Shown: positions 35,138 through 50,325, counted from the first letter of the stretch. The stretch is DNA of 64,000 nt from Pratylenchus scribneri (GCA_030063045.1 JAQSEB010000186.1:248001-312000); one strand, 5' to 3'. Program-made: numbers and translations. The notes: generated from the sequence alone by a model not told the origin.

Positions 35138-35611
35138 TTAATATAAAGAATATATCATCAATAATCAAAGAATTATTTCAATAAATTTTATTTTTGAAAA
35201 TCTCGAATGAATAAAGCTTATTAAAATATAATTTCAATCAAAAAAATAATTTGCTATAAATCTAATTTTTTCAATTTTTTAATAAGAAATAAATAAGATA
35301 TTAATATTAAATTTTTAAAAAAAATTAATAATATTAGTTTGACATAAAATAAATTTAAATGTAAAATGAAAGATATCAGATTTAATAAAGTAGAATTAGA
35401 AAAAAATATTATATCTTCTCTTCAAATATTTAAAAATTAAATTTAATTAACCAAATTTTATTTATAAGATTATTCTAATATATTACAATATTAAAAAAAT
35501 TAGGAATCCAAATTTTAAACAAAAAAATAATTGTTAAAAAAAATTAATTCTAATCGACACAATTCTTCTGAAGATTGCCTGATTTACTTATTTGGTATTT
35601 ATTGACTTCAG

Positions 35612-35800
35612 TTTTCCGGATCCCTCTTTCTTTCATTGAAATAGTCCAGAAAGCTGTCAATAAGGCAAAGTTTGTTCAATTCAATTTTAAAAAATTGTAA
35701 TGAACCAATTAAAATTAAATGAAATAATATCTGAAAAGAGTTTAGTAAGGTATACAATATAACTTCATCTGCTGGAAAGGTCATTGTCCCGTTGGAATTT
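35612..35800 (+). CDS. Candidate two-exon host fragment next to the array
   Basis: Two islands join in frame if spliced. TTGACTTCAG| precedes 35612-35696, a 49-bp GTAATG...TTTAG intron follows, and then 35746-35800 ends at |GTAAGA. The joined frame encodes about 46 residues, including FIEIVQKAVNKAKFVQFNF and YNITSSAGKVIVPLEF. Intron length matches those in the Helitron genes. No family recognised. An overlapping minus-strand ORF (35608-35817, 69 codons) has no such splice support but cannot be excluded. Confidence 0.35.
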
Positions 35801-36457
35801 GTAAGAGGGAAAATCAAACAAAATAGTAAAATTGAAAAAAAATTGTATAAAATATTGTGATTTTTAAAATTTAATAATTAATCACTGAGGAAAATTATTT
35901 TAAAATAATAAAAACTTTTTATGTTTTTGCTAATAAATATGAATCAAAATATAGAGACAATATAAATATTTTTATATAAAATTTAATAAATTTATAGATT
36001 TAAAAATTGATAAAAAATTATACATATGAAATATTTAATAATTTTAAATTTTTTCTCTATATAACGAAATTAAAAAAAATTAAATGCTTAAAAATAAACA
36101 TCAATAAATTTTTAACTATATATGAGAAAAATTTTAGAAATGAAAAGTGAAAATAAAAAGAAAAATAATGTAATGTAAAAAAAATTATAAGTAAAATATA
36201 AATTTCTGTACATTATTTAACGGCATAAAATTATTAATTCATTTACATTTTTTTATTAAAATAATTAAGGTGAGATATAAAACCAATTGTAAATTTGTAA
36301 CATAATTTTAGTTTATATAACAAAATTATATAATGATATTAAAAATGGATAAGGAATATTTTATATTAATTTAATTTATTCTTCAATATTTTAATTATAT
36401 TATATTTGAATAAATATTTTAAAATGCATCCCTAGATAATCTTTACAGGTTTTTTAG

Positions 36458-36579
36458 AAATTACACATAAAAATGGGGTAATAAAAATGTGGCTAAATCC
36501 TATATTCACACCAAGTAGTTTCGGCAAATATGATTATATAGTTATTTTCGATATAAATTTAAAGAAAATTATAATGTGA
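36458..36579 (+). other. Coding-like island
   Basis: An open frame of about 39 codons begins after TTTTTTAG and runs to a TGA. It includes HKNGVIKMWLNPIFTPSSFG and KYDYIVIFDI, a much less biased composition than its surroundings. Family not recognised. A minus-strand reading of the same island is also partly open. Confidence 0.25.
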
Positions 36580-39500
36580 TTTTATTTAATTAGTCTATAA
36601 TGAGATAATTTTAAAAAATATATTTAATTTTATCGGATACAAATTTCAGTGTATATAACTCTATTTATAATGGTATAAAAAAGAAAATAATTATAAAAAT
36701 TATTGTTAAAATTTTGATCTTTTAATCTAATATTATAAATTTCAAAGAAAGAAAAAATTTTTAAAATATATAATTATTATTTTCAGATGAAATAAAATAA
36801 TGCGAAATTCTGGCTGAATAAATATGAAATTTTTAAATTGATGCATTTTGATCTTTTTCTATCAAACATGATATTTATAATCAATCTTTTCAGCCATATA
36901 TAAACCCATTGAATTGTTATTATCAATAGTATGCCACAACCAAATAAAATCTTATAAATCGACTTTCCAACGAAAGGACCAATAGGAATAGTCTCTCTAA
37001 GATGCCCATCTTTAAAATAATCTTTGAAATTTTAAAATAGGTCAGACCCTAGAATATAATAAGGCATATTAATTTATAATCATCATATTATATTATGATG
37101 TCAAAAAGATTGCAAAATTTTAAAAAGTCAAAAATACAGAAAATATAATAGAAAACAGAGAAGTTGTAAAAATTTATTATAATCATATAAAAAATAGTCT
37201 AATTAAGATAGCTCAATTTAATCATTTACATTATTGCGACAAGCAAGAATATAAAAGGAATGAGAGTGAATTTAAAAATTTTTATTTTTACTAAATAAAT
37301 TTAATATAAAATTATTTTTTTGGCAAGAAAATAAATATTTTAAAAATTTACTTTATTCTTATAAATTAATTTAGTGTTCGTATATAAAAATTATTCGGAA
37401 AAAAAATTAAACAAAATCTAATTTTTAACCATTTTTAATTAAGCTTATCCAAATTTAAAAGAATTTTTACAGTAGCTAAAAATGATTTTGGGATTTGACA
37501 TTTGATTGAATATAGAAAAAGGCATAAAAAGAGGATTTGTTAAAAATTTATAAAATTTGATTTAAAGTAATGTAATAAATTTTGAAATAATAATATGTTC
37601 TAAAAAAATCATAAAAACATGAATGGATTATATATATTTCGAAACTATTTTAAATATAAAAACAAAATCCGCTTAAATAATAATCTATTAACTGAAAAAA
37701 TTAAAAAATAAAAGAAATAAGTATAAAAAATAATAAAATTCTAAATACGCAAAATATTTTAATTGACTTTATAAAAGAAATAATAGATATGCAAGGAATA
37801 AAATTTTTAAAAATAAAGTAAGTGAAATAATTTTAATGATATATTTACTATCTATATTACATATCGTTCGATAATTAAAAAAAATTTTATAAAAGAAATT
37901 TAATAATTTTTAAATTTTAAAATTTAAAATACTAGAATATTTGCTTAAAAAAATTCAAACATCATATTTTATCATATTAGCCTAAATGAATTTCTAAAAT
38001 TGGTTCAATAACTGGGTTAAAAATGATTTATTAAAAATTATTATGATGAATAAAAATTTGTGAACGTAGCAGCTGCTTTAAATTAACTCATTCTCCTTCA
38101 TCCATACAATTAAAAAAAATTAAAAAATTACAATTTAAATAAAAAATAAAAAATAGATTGTTAAAATTATATTTTAAAAATATAATTCCAAATAGAATTC
38201 ATGAAATTTTCAATTTATCTAATGCGAAATTAGGAATTTGTGGAAAAGAAGAGAATTAAGATATATAACTGGGAAATATATGCCCAAAGAAAAAAGAAAT
38301 GGTTAAATTCTATTTTAAATACATATTTCTACTATAAAGATTTAGACCCAACTTTGATCAGTAAAACAATCAAGAACAAAAATGTTCAAATATTATTTTA
38401 TAAAAATCTTTAATAAATTTATTGAAAATAACTCAATATTGAAAGTTGAAATAGAAAAATTTCGAAATATAAAAATTAAAATTAAATTATTGCATGATCA
38501 TTAATCACAATCACAAATGAATGAGATTGTAAATTTTTTATAAAGGAGACAACTTACGAAACATTAGTTAAAGATTTGAATTTTTGGTTGACACAATATA
38601 AATTTGTTTTAATCTAATAATAATACCTTAAGATAGTATTATGAAAAATTATCTCATAATTTAAATTCAAAAAAATGAAGAAGATATGATAATATATAAC
38701 ATTAAATAATTTGTATAGACCTCTAAATTTTCTTAAACTATTAAATTTAATTTTATTCATTTATATAAATTTTATTAAAAAATTAAGATTTCACAAAAAA
38801 TATGGAATTGTAAGCAAGAATAAATTAAAATTAATATAAAATATAAATAAGAATTGTTGAATTGATCATTAATTTAAATTTAATAATAATTTAAACAAAT
38901 AATTTATAAAAATTTGTAAAATGAAATTAAATAGTTAATTGGAAAAAATTCAGCAGCAATTGATAAATTTTTATATTTTTTCAATGATGGAAATATAATT
39001 TAATTGAATTCTAAATAAAAAATTTTACAATGAAAATAATATTTTAAATATTTGTCGAATTTCATCGTCATTTAATTTCTTTTATAAAATTATAATCTAA
39101 GAAAAGAATATATTTATAATCATTTGAATAAATTATAGAAAATGATAAAAGAATATTTTAATTTAATTAATTTAAATGTGAGGCTCTCTATATTATCAGA
39201 GGAAAAAAATTTTACTGTGTCTTTCCCAAAGAAGTGGAGGGGATATATGGCTATTTCCAGAGGTTAAAAATCTACAGAATTATATAAAAAAAAGAAAAAG
39301 ACAATACTTCATAAAATTTTGGATTCTGATAATTTTTCATTAAAAAAGTTAACAAAATTATCAAAACATATTATTAAAATATTAAGGGATAAATAAATTC
39401 ATATTTTTTAAAAGAATTAATAAATTATTTTTTTTGAATATATTTTATAAATTTTAAAAATACAAAAAAAATGTTATTATTTAAGAATATGATAAATTTG

Positions 39501-39726
39501 TTTTATTGTTCAAAAAAATATTTAAATGAATAAAAATTTGATATTTAATTTAATAAAAAATAAATTGTTTACAGGGATTTGCCTCTTTTACAATCATATA
39601 CACCATTATACATATACAATCAAATCGATAAAGAAAAATAATAGATAATTAATTAAATATGTTTTTAAAGACTTTAATTAAAAAAAATTGAAATCTAAAA
39701 CAAAGTATATTTAATTTTTATTGAAC

Positions 39727-39840
39727 TTATAGTATTTGAAATTTGATGACATATAATTTGGTATTTCTAAATGCAAAATAGCGTGGGATAAACGCGTTTT
39801 TATTTAATTTTGGATGAAATTCTAACCAAAACAATTCTAA
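39727..39840 (-). other. Coding-like island, minus strand
   Basis: A frame of 37 codons bounded by stops, containing FWLEFHPKLNKNAFIPRYF. No start, no recognised family. Listed because its residue mix differs from the Lys/Asn/Ile-rich background. Confidence 0.2.
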
Positions 39841-40209
39841 TTATAATGATGACTATATTTTCTGAAATAAAATCATTTTTTTCAACATATATATAAATAA
39901 ATTTACAATTAATAACTTCTAGTCGAAAAAAATTTGATGTATCCATAGAAAGCAAAATTTGCAACCATATCAAAATTTATATATTTTTAATATGATAGCA
40001 GTAAAAAAAAATAATAAATTAGATTAATAATACTTATTTTTAATTATTTATACAATATTTAATAAATATTATAAAAAATCTTTGATTTTACTTAAATGAA
40101 ATACTGATCTTCAAAAAAAATATTTTAATAAAAAAAATATTTGAAAAAAATATAATTTCGAAAAATCATTTAAATTTAATTAAGAATATGAAAATTATTT
40201 ATATTTTAT

Positions 40210-40380
40210 TTATATATGAAAAAAATATATTTTATAAATCTTATTTAATCGAGAACAAGAAAAGAGGGGAAATTTATTTTGATTAACATAATGAGCGATT
40301 TCCTTATCTAAATAGATATATTGGCATAAATTGCATGTGAAAATTATGATAAAAATGTTTAAAATGTATTCTATGAGATC
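40210..40380 (-). other. Coding-like island, minus strand
   Basis: A stop-to-stop frame of 56 sense codons with two CxxC-like cysteines and the stretch LDKEIAHYVNQNKFPLFSC. No start codon in a useful place. The phrase loosely recalls the FPIIPC region of TtcA-type tRNA thiolases, but that resemblance is too short to use. Confidence 0.2.
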
Positions 40381-41388
40381 CTAATAGTCTAATTTATTTT
40401 AAATATTATTTTAAATAAAAATAATTTTTATTAATATAATAATTTAAAAAAATTTATATACTTTTTGAAGCTGGTAAAGGATGGTTTTTTGAAAGATAAT
40501 GATTTCATCACTTTTTTTGCCAAATAATATGTTCATCAATTACTAATCATTTTCGAAGAAGTAATAATTTGTTAAACTTAAAAAAACTAATTCATATTTC
40601 ATTCGATAAAGTTTAGAGAGCAATACAAACATATATAAAAAAACTAGATTTTGAAAATAATGAAACGGATTTAATTCTACAAAAAAAAATTAAAAAAATT
40701 TTCAAACCAAAAATATAAAATTATTTCAATTTATTATGAAATTTTAATTAAAATTTTTGTAAAAAAATTAATTCAATTGAACAGGTTATTAATTCTCATT
40801 TCAATAGCTTTATATGGTATGCATTATTGCCTAATTGTAAATTAGTACTAAACTGTAATAAAATAATTAGAATTAATCATTTGAAATTTATTTAAAGGAA
40901 TAAAGAAGATCATTTATTTTGCTTAAGGTATTATTTTAGCTTAATTTCTTTAAAAAAATATGATGAAATTAGGCAGCAAAAAAATTTTATTTAGGCTTCG
41001 AAATGGGTCAGAAAATGCATGGCAAAAATCATAAAATAAATTATTTCTTTCTGTAAAATATTTTATGAATTAACAAAAATGGTGAACTCTCATTAGATGA
41101 TTTTATAAATATATAAATATATTAAAAAATTCAAAGCAACAATGATAAAAAATATATGATTAAATGTCATTTTTATAAATATAAGTGCAAAATATGTTTA
41201 AATAAGAAAATAATGAATTATATAATATTTAATTAAAAATTAATAAATGAACGATAAAATAATAAAAAATTATAATAATATTAATAATAAATTTTTGTAT
41301 AGTAAAATTCATTTAGGCTGAAATATATATTGTTTTATTTTGTTATGAAAATTCAAAATCGGAGAAATTTAATTATAAATCCCCCTGA

Positions 41389-41514
41389 ATGTCATCATTA
41401 TGTATTAATCTTGAAAGAATAAAAGCATATCATGGAATTCCGCCAGTAAAATATTACCATGGTTTTATATATAAAGCAACTCACGAAATCATTATTGAGA
41501 TTGATAAAAGTTAA
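41389..41514 (+). other. Coding-like island with ATG, 41 codons
   Basis: An ATG-to-TAA frame of 41 residues containing RIKAYHGIPPVKYYHGFIYK. It sits in a less AT-rich island. No family recognised; it could be an exon or fragment read past its end. Confidence 0.25.
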
Positions 41515-44500
41515 TTTAAAATTTATATAAATTTTAAATTATTTATATCAAATTAAAATTTAAAAAAAAATTTAAAAAATTTATACATAAAATTTGTGAA
41601 AATTAATTGTATAATAGAAAATATCATAGCAAAAATTAAAATCGTTTTTATATAATAAAAAATAAAATTAATAAATTTGAAAAGAGAAAAATATTAAAAT
41701 GGAAGAGTTGTTTTAATTAATGTAGTAATCAATTGGAGCTCTTCCGAATGCTAAATTTATATATTAGTATAATATGCAATCCTCAACATAAATGAAGTTA
41801 AAATTTTAGACATGCCTACTTTTGAAGGTCTAAAGATGTCTATTCGGAATCCTGGGCTCATTCTGTCCTAAAATTAAACCATGATCCATTTAAAAGGCCA
41901 ATCAATAATAGGATATTAATACTTGTGCTGGTTATCTGAAAAAAGACATGTCATTATTCAAAAACGAATTGAAATAATTTTCGCTTAATTGAAAAAAAAA
42001 ATAATTTAAATTCAAACAAAAGAAAATTGATATTAAATCATTGTCATTCTCACCGATTAAATTTATGCATTTCCGTCGTCGCAAATACTCCAAATATTGA
42101 TCACTACCTGTAAGGATTAATTAAATCTTAAAATTATGGAGCAAATTCATGCATGAAGCTAATAATCAAAATTAAAAAATTATGTTTCATGTCCACATAG
42201 AATTTTTTTTATAATGGCAAAAAGATTATTTTTGTAAAATAAACAAAGCTAAAACTAAATTTTTTTTCTAATTTTTATTAAATGGAAATCTAATGGAATC
42301 GGAAAAATAATTTATACAGTTATTATTTTAAAAATCTTGATGTAAAAAAAATTGATTATTTTCGAATAAAGTAGGTTTCTTTTAAATATCAATAACAAAA
42401 TATTTTTACTGAAAAATGGCCATTGGACAAATAAATGAATATAAAAATATTTGAAATATTTAATAAAAAAATATTAAAAAGTTTATTACTAATAGGAAAT
42501 TTAAAAATAAAAATGGTCATTTTAAAATTAAATCGATTAAAAGTATAAAAAAGAAAATTTGAAAAAAAATATAATAAAAAATATTTAATCATTATAATAA
42601 ATTCATGATTATAATATCAATTAGATATTTTATATTAATTGAATTCATTTCTAGAACAAAATAAATTCCGAAATACAAAAGTATAATACATTATTTATAA
42701 GAAATTTTTAATAAGAAGTAATTTATCAAAAGTCAATCTTTCAAAAATTATATATAAAACTAATAAATAATTAACTCTACAAAATAGACTTATTTAGTTT
42801 ATTATTATTCTTTATTTACAAATTGAATTATTGGAGGCGATCTTTTTATTGAAAAAAATGAAAAAAATCGATGTTATATTCGGAATATAAGTAATTAAAA
42901 GTAAATTATTATTTTTTAAATAATACATATCAGAAAAGAAATTTTCTTTAGCATAAATTCACAGGATCAAGAATGTTTAAACCATTTTTTAATTATTTTT
43001 TTCATTGTTGAAAGGAATATTTATATAAGAAGAAATCGTGTTGAAAAAAACCAAAAAATTTATAATAAATAAATTATAATTTATTAATAATTAAGATATA
43101 AAAGTTCAGAATAAATTTTGCTAATTATTTTAAATTACAAGCGAAAAAGCATTTAGCATGCAAAAATTATGAAAAAAAAATTTTAAAAATGGATTAAAAC
43201 TGGATAAAATTACTATTATTATATTTTTTATATTTTAAAATTTCAGCTATGAGTATAAAAATGAATATTATGAAAAATTTAAAAAAAATTATTTTATATT
43301 TTAATAAATTTTTAATGTTTTTTGCTTTTATAATGAATTAATTAATTTGAGTATATGATTATTAAATAAAAATATAAAAGTGTATGATATTGGAAATTAT
43401 GAAATCTATTCTAAAATTTATATCTATTAAATTAATAATATTATTTAATAATATTTTTAAAAAATGGAAAAATTATTTAAGAAAAATGATATAATTAAAT
43501 ATTAATAAATCAAATTATAAAATCGATCTAAAATATATTACTCTATCTAATTGAGAAAGAATTATTTGATTCAATCTATAATTGAAATAATTTATAAATT
43601 TTTTAAAAATTTTTCAATAATTATATTTAAATTCTATTGTAACAAATTTTATATTTTCATAATATCAATATTTCGAAATGTATTAAATTTTAAAAATCTT
43701 ATATTTAAAAAATTTATTTATTTCAATTTAATTTAAATTTTATATTAATTTTCAAGGAAAATTTATCAAAAATAATTATCTTGATACATAGTACTGATTG
43801 ACTTATCATTCATCCTTTAATATTTTAATAATATCTCTATCATATTCAAAAAAAATGTTAGCATAAAAATATTAATTATTCTCCAATTTGTGAAATAAAT
43901 TAAAACATAAATTATTGTTTATAAAAAAATGAAATATTTAATTAAATCTGATAAAATAGAGTATTTATTTTCAGTTAATCGACGAAAAGTTACCAAAAAT
44001 TTATGCCTTTAAAAAGAGGATGGGGAAAAGGTCTTCTTTGACAAAGAAGCATCGAAATTTGTGGACAATCCAAAATACCCTATAACTTAATATTTTTAAA
44101 TGAAATCAATAATAATAATAGGAAAAGTGTTTTAATTATAAAATTCTTTTGCATCAAGATATGTTAGAAAAATGGAGAGGAAAAAACAAAGCAATAATTT
44201 TGGAAATGATGGCAAAAATTGATTATGTGGAGAAGAATTAATTTTTTATTAAACATTCCATTTTGATTCTATATATTGATATGAAAGTATTTGAATCTAT
44301 TAAAATAAAAATAGAAAAATTACAGAATTGAAAATTTTTTTAAATATGAAAATTCATTTTTTTTATTAAGCATTTAATATTTAATATTTTATCTTTAATT
44401 AAAAAATATTTGAATTCTTAAAAATAAATTGATTTAAAATAATCACAAATTGACTATAATATTCTAATATAATTATTTTAACAATTAAATGAATGGAAGG

Positions 44501-45750
44501 TAATTATTATTTAAAAAATTTTATCTTTTATTTAAAATGAGAAATAAATTTCTAAGATGCAGCAGGCATTTTATTACTCGGGCAATAAAAGGCAGATCTT
44601 GATTTTAGTAGGATAAACCATTAAGTTACATAGAGTAAAATAATGTTTTGTATTATTTATAAGAAAATTTTAGGCACATTATAATAAGTTCATCTTTGCT
44701 CATTTGCCGGTCTGTGGGTCTGAAACAAAATTATTTAAATCAATCATGAAAATTTTTAAAAATTATAATCAATAAAATAATATAAAAAATAAAAACAAAT
44801 AAATTTTATAAAAAATATATAAATTTACGAAATTGTTTAATACAATTATTGTATTTTAATTAAATTTATTTAATATTTAAGCTTAATAATAATCTTCGAT
44901 CCTTACTTAATAAGTTGAAATGATTTGTTACAAATAATTAATAGATGCAAGAAATGGGTAAAAATAAATTAAATTTAAAAAATTAAATTTTCTTGATAGG
45001 AAATTTCACCCCCATATCTGCATAACCTCTATAATAAAAAGAAACAAAAAAAAATTACACGATAATGATTAAAATGGAAGAAGTTAAAAAAGTAGATTTG
45101 TAATTTGTCTTAGGCTTATCTAACTTAAGATAATTTTAAAATAAATAATAAATTATTCTAAAAATGATTCATTTATATCTTATTAGATGGATGGGATTCC
45201 TTGATCAAATATGTATGAGGCAGAAAATTGTTGACCAGTATTATATAAATATTTAGAAAATGTAGAAAAATTCAATTTATCTATTCTAACATTGATTTTA
45301 ATTAATAAAAATAAATTTATAAATAAAATCTTATAATAATCAAATTTATAATATTTTACATAAAAATTAATATTTAAATTAAAAATTTTTTTTATCTAAA
45401 AAATAAAATAAAATTTTTAGATTTTGATAATTAGATTAAAATGTATTATTTAATAAATTAGAAAGAAATTAATCAAAAGCTAAGAAAATTTAAGATTTTT
45501 ATTAGGCGGAAGTTTAATCGATTTTAAAAAATTTTAATTCTTTTTTGAATTTTTGCAAAATAATTAATAAAAAATAAAATTAAATATATTTCATTATTTA
45601 TTGTGTATAAAATAAAACTAATAAAAAGTGAAAACAAACAATTAGAAAAAAATAACACTAATATTTTTATGATTAATTAAAATATTTGAAAATTCTTAAT
45701 CAATATATTCACAATTTATTCATTAAAATATATTAATTTCAAAATTTTAG

Positions 45751-45890
45751 AAGAGAATTATGCAATAAATTGTATCAAAATCATCATATTCGCCGCATCG
45801 AAATTGTCAAAAATTAGGAGATATCTTCCTATTAGTCCAGCCATCTCAAGAACCGAAGGGTGGGCAAAAGAATATTTGAAGAAAGATGAG
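45751..45890 (+). other. Candidate exon bounded by AG and GT
   Basis: A 140-bp island preceded by AAAATTTTAG and followed by GTGAAA. It is open in one plus frame throughout and includes KIIIFAASKLSKIRRYLPIS and RTEGWAKEYLKKDE. A minus-strand frame of the same island is also open (about 48 codons, HPSVLEMAGLIGRYLLIF), so strand is uncertain. Confidence 0.28.
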
Positions 45891-48800
45891 GTGAAAAAAT
45901 GATCAAAATTTAAAATTTTTTTGATATAATTTCAAACTTTAAAATTTTAATAATATTAAATTAAAACATATATATATATGGCTATATTAAATATTTATTA
46001 TAATAAAAAATTTACTAATATGATATATATTTAAATAAATAATAAATTCATGCTTATAAGAAAATTCCAGGCATTAGTACTCACATGCTCTTTACGCACT
46101 TAAGCAAATTATACAATAAGTATGAAATTTCGATTTTTTTATAATCCTAGTAAAAACGATACAATCTGGATTTCTTTACAAATAAATTTGTATATTAAAG
46201 TAGTCAAAGTAAAACAATTAAATAATGCATACAAATGCGGAATCAAAAAAAAGCACAGAATACTTTTATATAGGAATTTATCAAGGGTCCCTATCTATAT
46301 ATTTCGATAAAAATATTTTAAGGAAAGGAAAATTAATAAAAAAAAATATCAAATTTTTAATGAGAGATCAAGCGTAAAATTTTTAAAATATATTAATTTA
46401 TTTTATTTTTTATAATGTATTAATAAATTTATTTATATAAAAATATAATAAAGAAAAGCCATGGAGAAAATACATAGATATTAAAAGTTTTAATGCCAAA
46501 ATTAAATTATAATTGTTGTAATTGATTTTAAAAAAATGGAAAATATTTCAAACAATAATAATAATTGCACATAATTCTATCTTAAATAAAATTTTTGAAA
46601 TATTGATAAAAATAAAAGTTTTTAATTTTATCATTTTTGCTTTTTTAGAAAAATGACTAAAAATGAAAAAAAAATTATTTTCTTTTAAAATTATTATTAT
46701 TTTTAAAGGAAATATGATATCTGAAAAATTTTTGAAATTTTATTAAATAAATTATATTTAAATATTTTAGCGAAGAAATGCAAATTTAAATATGATTTTT
46801 GTCAATGAAAATGAAGAAATCATTTCCACAAAGAATTACTATAATAAAAATTATTTTATTGGAGATAAGTATTAAGATTTTTACAAAATGTTTAAGAGAA
46901 GAATTGTTTTAATAAAAGCAATAAATAAAATTAAAATCTTTTATTTTCTTAGATATTAAAAAAAAAATTATGAAAATTTAATTAAATAAATTAATTATAA
47001 AAAAAATATTAATTTCGTATAAATAAATCAAAATTTATTATGATTGATATGTAGTTTATTTTAAGAATCAAAGAGGAATAAAAATCTGTATATAAAATTT
47101 TGTAAAATTTTGGAATGTTAAATAGAGATAAAATTATTATAAAAGCTAAATATATGGACGAATATATTTGCAAAGAAATTCTTAATTTACCGTAGATCTA
47201 TAACCGAACTCACATCAAGGAATTTTTAATATTGATTTAAAATTAATTAAATTAATTATAAATAAAAAATTGAAATTTTTATTTAATATATAATTATTTT
47301 TTTTTATCGATGTCAACTAACTTATTGTTAATTAGTTTAATTAAAAATTTAAATAAAAATTTTAAATGACATAAAAAATCAAAAGGTATTGCCAATGAAA
47401 GAAAAGAACTTATCTAAATTGTTTATCTTTTGCTTACTACTAATTATAATAATTGGAAACGGAATTTTTTTGTAGCTTGAAATAGAAATTGGAATTCTTT
47501 TCAAAATATCTGGCCACTAACGTTTTGAACGAATATACTTGCGTCTAATGTTCGATTAAACTAATGTTTACGGGGGTTATTTATAAACAATTACCGACAT
47601 ATATTAAAAAATTATTTGTGGAAATTTAATTCTATTTAAAAATCATAAAAGCATTTGAAATGAATTTCAATAGAAATTAATATATTGCATATTTATTTTG
47701 TCTATCTTTTTTAATTATAAGTTTGAATAAATTTTACGTAACTAAAAATAATGGACAAAAATGATATATTTAAGATATATTTGTTGGTATTATTAAAATT
47801 AAAAAATGAACAACAATTGACAAGATAAATGACCTAAAATAATAATTTTTTTAATATAATTTATTAATCAAAATTTGGCTACAAAAATAAAAGAAAAGTA
47901 ATAATAATCAATAATAATATTTCATTTTGGATTAAAAAATTATGAAAAAATAAGAATTATTTTAAAAATAAATCACTCTAATTTATCTTTACTTTTAGAA
48001 CGAAATTTATAAATTATGATTTAATAATTAATAATAAAATCAAATTAGGGTCAAATTAGTCAATAGATAAAAAATATTATATTAAAAAATTTTTCATATG
48101 CATAATTTTGAAGCATGAAAAAACCTCTAAAATATCTCTAGTTATTTATTTTCACTAAATTTATTACATAAAATAAATAAAATTAGATAATTATCTAATC
48201 ATAAAAAGAAATTTAATATATAATATTCTTTTTATGTGATATTATATAATCGAACAATAAAATAATAAAAAACTTAATTTATCTTTTTAGCATTTCCGTG
48301 CAAAACTTTGTTAGAGAATGGATTTTAAATAATTTAAAAAAAATTTGATCATTATTAGATGATAAAAATCTTACAATAAAAAATGTTGAAAATTATATTT
48401 CATTAGACATTATTTTTAATTTTATTAATTATGATCCTACAAAAAACGGCAATAAAATAAATATTTTTGATATTAAAAATTATCTGATGAAAAAATTTTT
48501 GATCGAATTAAGGGATAAATGAAGAAATTTTTTAAATAAAAAATCAAAAACTTTTAAGAAACAAATGAAGTCTCTTATCTCTTTAAAAATAAAATTATAT
48601 TTTAATAATAAATATAGGAAACATATTATTACAAAAATGTAAAATTTAAAAAAAAATTTTAATATTTTTAAATTTATTGAAGGAAAGAAAAGATTTATCC
48701 GTTAATAATAAGCATAATTATTGCAAATATTTGATTTTATTGTTTTCACGAATTTGATGCAAATTTTATTCAAAAAATTAATTTAATTAATTGAATTTTC

Positions 48801-49410
48801 AAAAATAAAAATTAATATTCCAATAGAATTACGCTTTAATAATAATAATTTACAAGTACATTTATAAAATATAAAAAATTATTTTTATGATAAAAGAATT
48901 AAAGATTGAATTAATTATCTTAATTCATTTTCAGTTTTTTAAGAAAATCGAATTTTGAAATGTTCTTAATTATTATTTATCATATTACAAATTGAATATA
49001 AACAATTTTCCTTTTGAATAAATAATTTTAAACACAATGAAATTATTTTGAGTATTTAAATGGACATATAATACGAAAAATTTTAAATTCAGTAGAAATG
49101 AAAACAAAAAATAATTAATATTTTAAATAATTTATATAACCTATAAGTTAAAATTTAAACAAAAATAAAATTCATATATGAATTAGTTGCATACAGAATT
49201 AAGTTTAAATTCATGATTTGAAAATAAATTTATAAAAAAATATATTAGAATAAAATTTCAAAATTTAACGAATTATGAGAATTTAATATAATAGAAATAT
49301 TAAAAAATCACAACAATTTTTGAACGATCACGCTAAAAAATGTGATTAGAAATCCAGCCTGCAAATCCTCATGAAATCAATTTAATGATCTTAAATAAAG
49401 ATTTCAGCAA

Positions 49411-49566
49411 ATGATTAATACCAAAGCACAAATTCTTATTGGAGAACTATTCCGTAAAAACAATGTAGTTTTTAATTACAGAACAAATAGTTCATGTATA
49501 TATTATTGCAAATGCAATAAAAAATTATGTCCAAATATTAGAAAAATTGTTATAATTAAAAATTGA
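49411..49566 (+). other. Coding-like island with ATG, 51 codons
   Basis: An ATG-to-TGA frame of 51 residues, with AQILIGELFRKNNVVFNYR and a Cys-containing tail CIYYCKCNKKLC. Preceded by ATTTCAG, so it could also be an internal exon. Family not recognised. Confidence 0.22.
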
Positions 49567-50244
49567 TATAATTAAAAATAAAAATTTTATTTTTTTTGAT
49601 GAAAAAAAAATTCAGTAATCATTATTTTACCGAATTGGGAGAACAGAAATTTAGTACACTAGAATAATTTTTGTTTATTTAAATGGTTTAAATATTAATT
49701 TATAAAAATAAAATTTTCACACAATGAATAAAAAATATAGGAATTACTAGAAAATGGGTCAAGAATTACTATTATGGAGAAAAATATAAATGATTGTGAT
49801 TAAATATGAAAAAGAAAAATGTTGTACTACTCCAAACATCAATGGAGTGAGTTTAACTCTACCTCTCACCCAAAAAAAAACGGGATTCATTTTCCTTCAA
49901 GATTTAAAAAATACCATTATATTTGAATTGTTTTATATTATTTATAAATAAAAAAACTCTATAAATATGTATAAAAAATAAATCGATAAATATTACAAAA
50001 GAAATTTTCAAAATACTATTCATATACGAACTATGGATAGGAAATAAATAAATTTTTGTAAATATATATAAATTTAATAAAAATTCTATAATTATTTAAT
50101 AAAAATATAGAAAATAAAATATGTCAATTAATTTTCTGAAATAAAGATCCGGTTGAAAATTTCTACTATTCATAAAATAAAATAAATCTTAATGGAAAGT
50201 TTAAAATAAGCAGCATATAAATTTTCACTAATATGTCTTAAATA

Positions 50245-50325
50245 GATTAAATCAAAAATTATGTGATCTAATAACCATATGGCTTAATTTTTAGCATATT
50301 TAAAGGCAATTAAATTCAAAAATTT
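50245..50325 (+). repeat. Dispersed ~80-bp repeat, copy 1
   Basis: It matches 62141-62220 at roughly 80-85% by eye, sharing GGCTTAATTTTTAGC and TTATGTGAT.TAAT. Similarity fades outside the listed span. No ORF is preserved in both copies beyond a short LCDL...WLNF reading. Confidence 0.5.

Noticed and set aside
39200..39290. MutY/Nudix-like reading (KKILLCLSQRSGG...WLFPE)
   Set aside because: One short stretch with no neighbouring domain evidence; likely a chance resemblance in an island.
42055..42110. Ribosomal protein S18-like reading (HFRRRKYSKY)
   Set aside because: Only about ten residues match and the frame stops at once; no other ribosomal protein nearby.
49740..49870. TGA read as tryptophan
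   Set aside because: It lengthens some frames but gives implausibly many Trp residues, and both Helitron genes end at TGA with no internal TGA.
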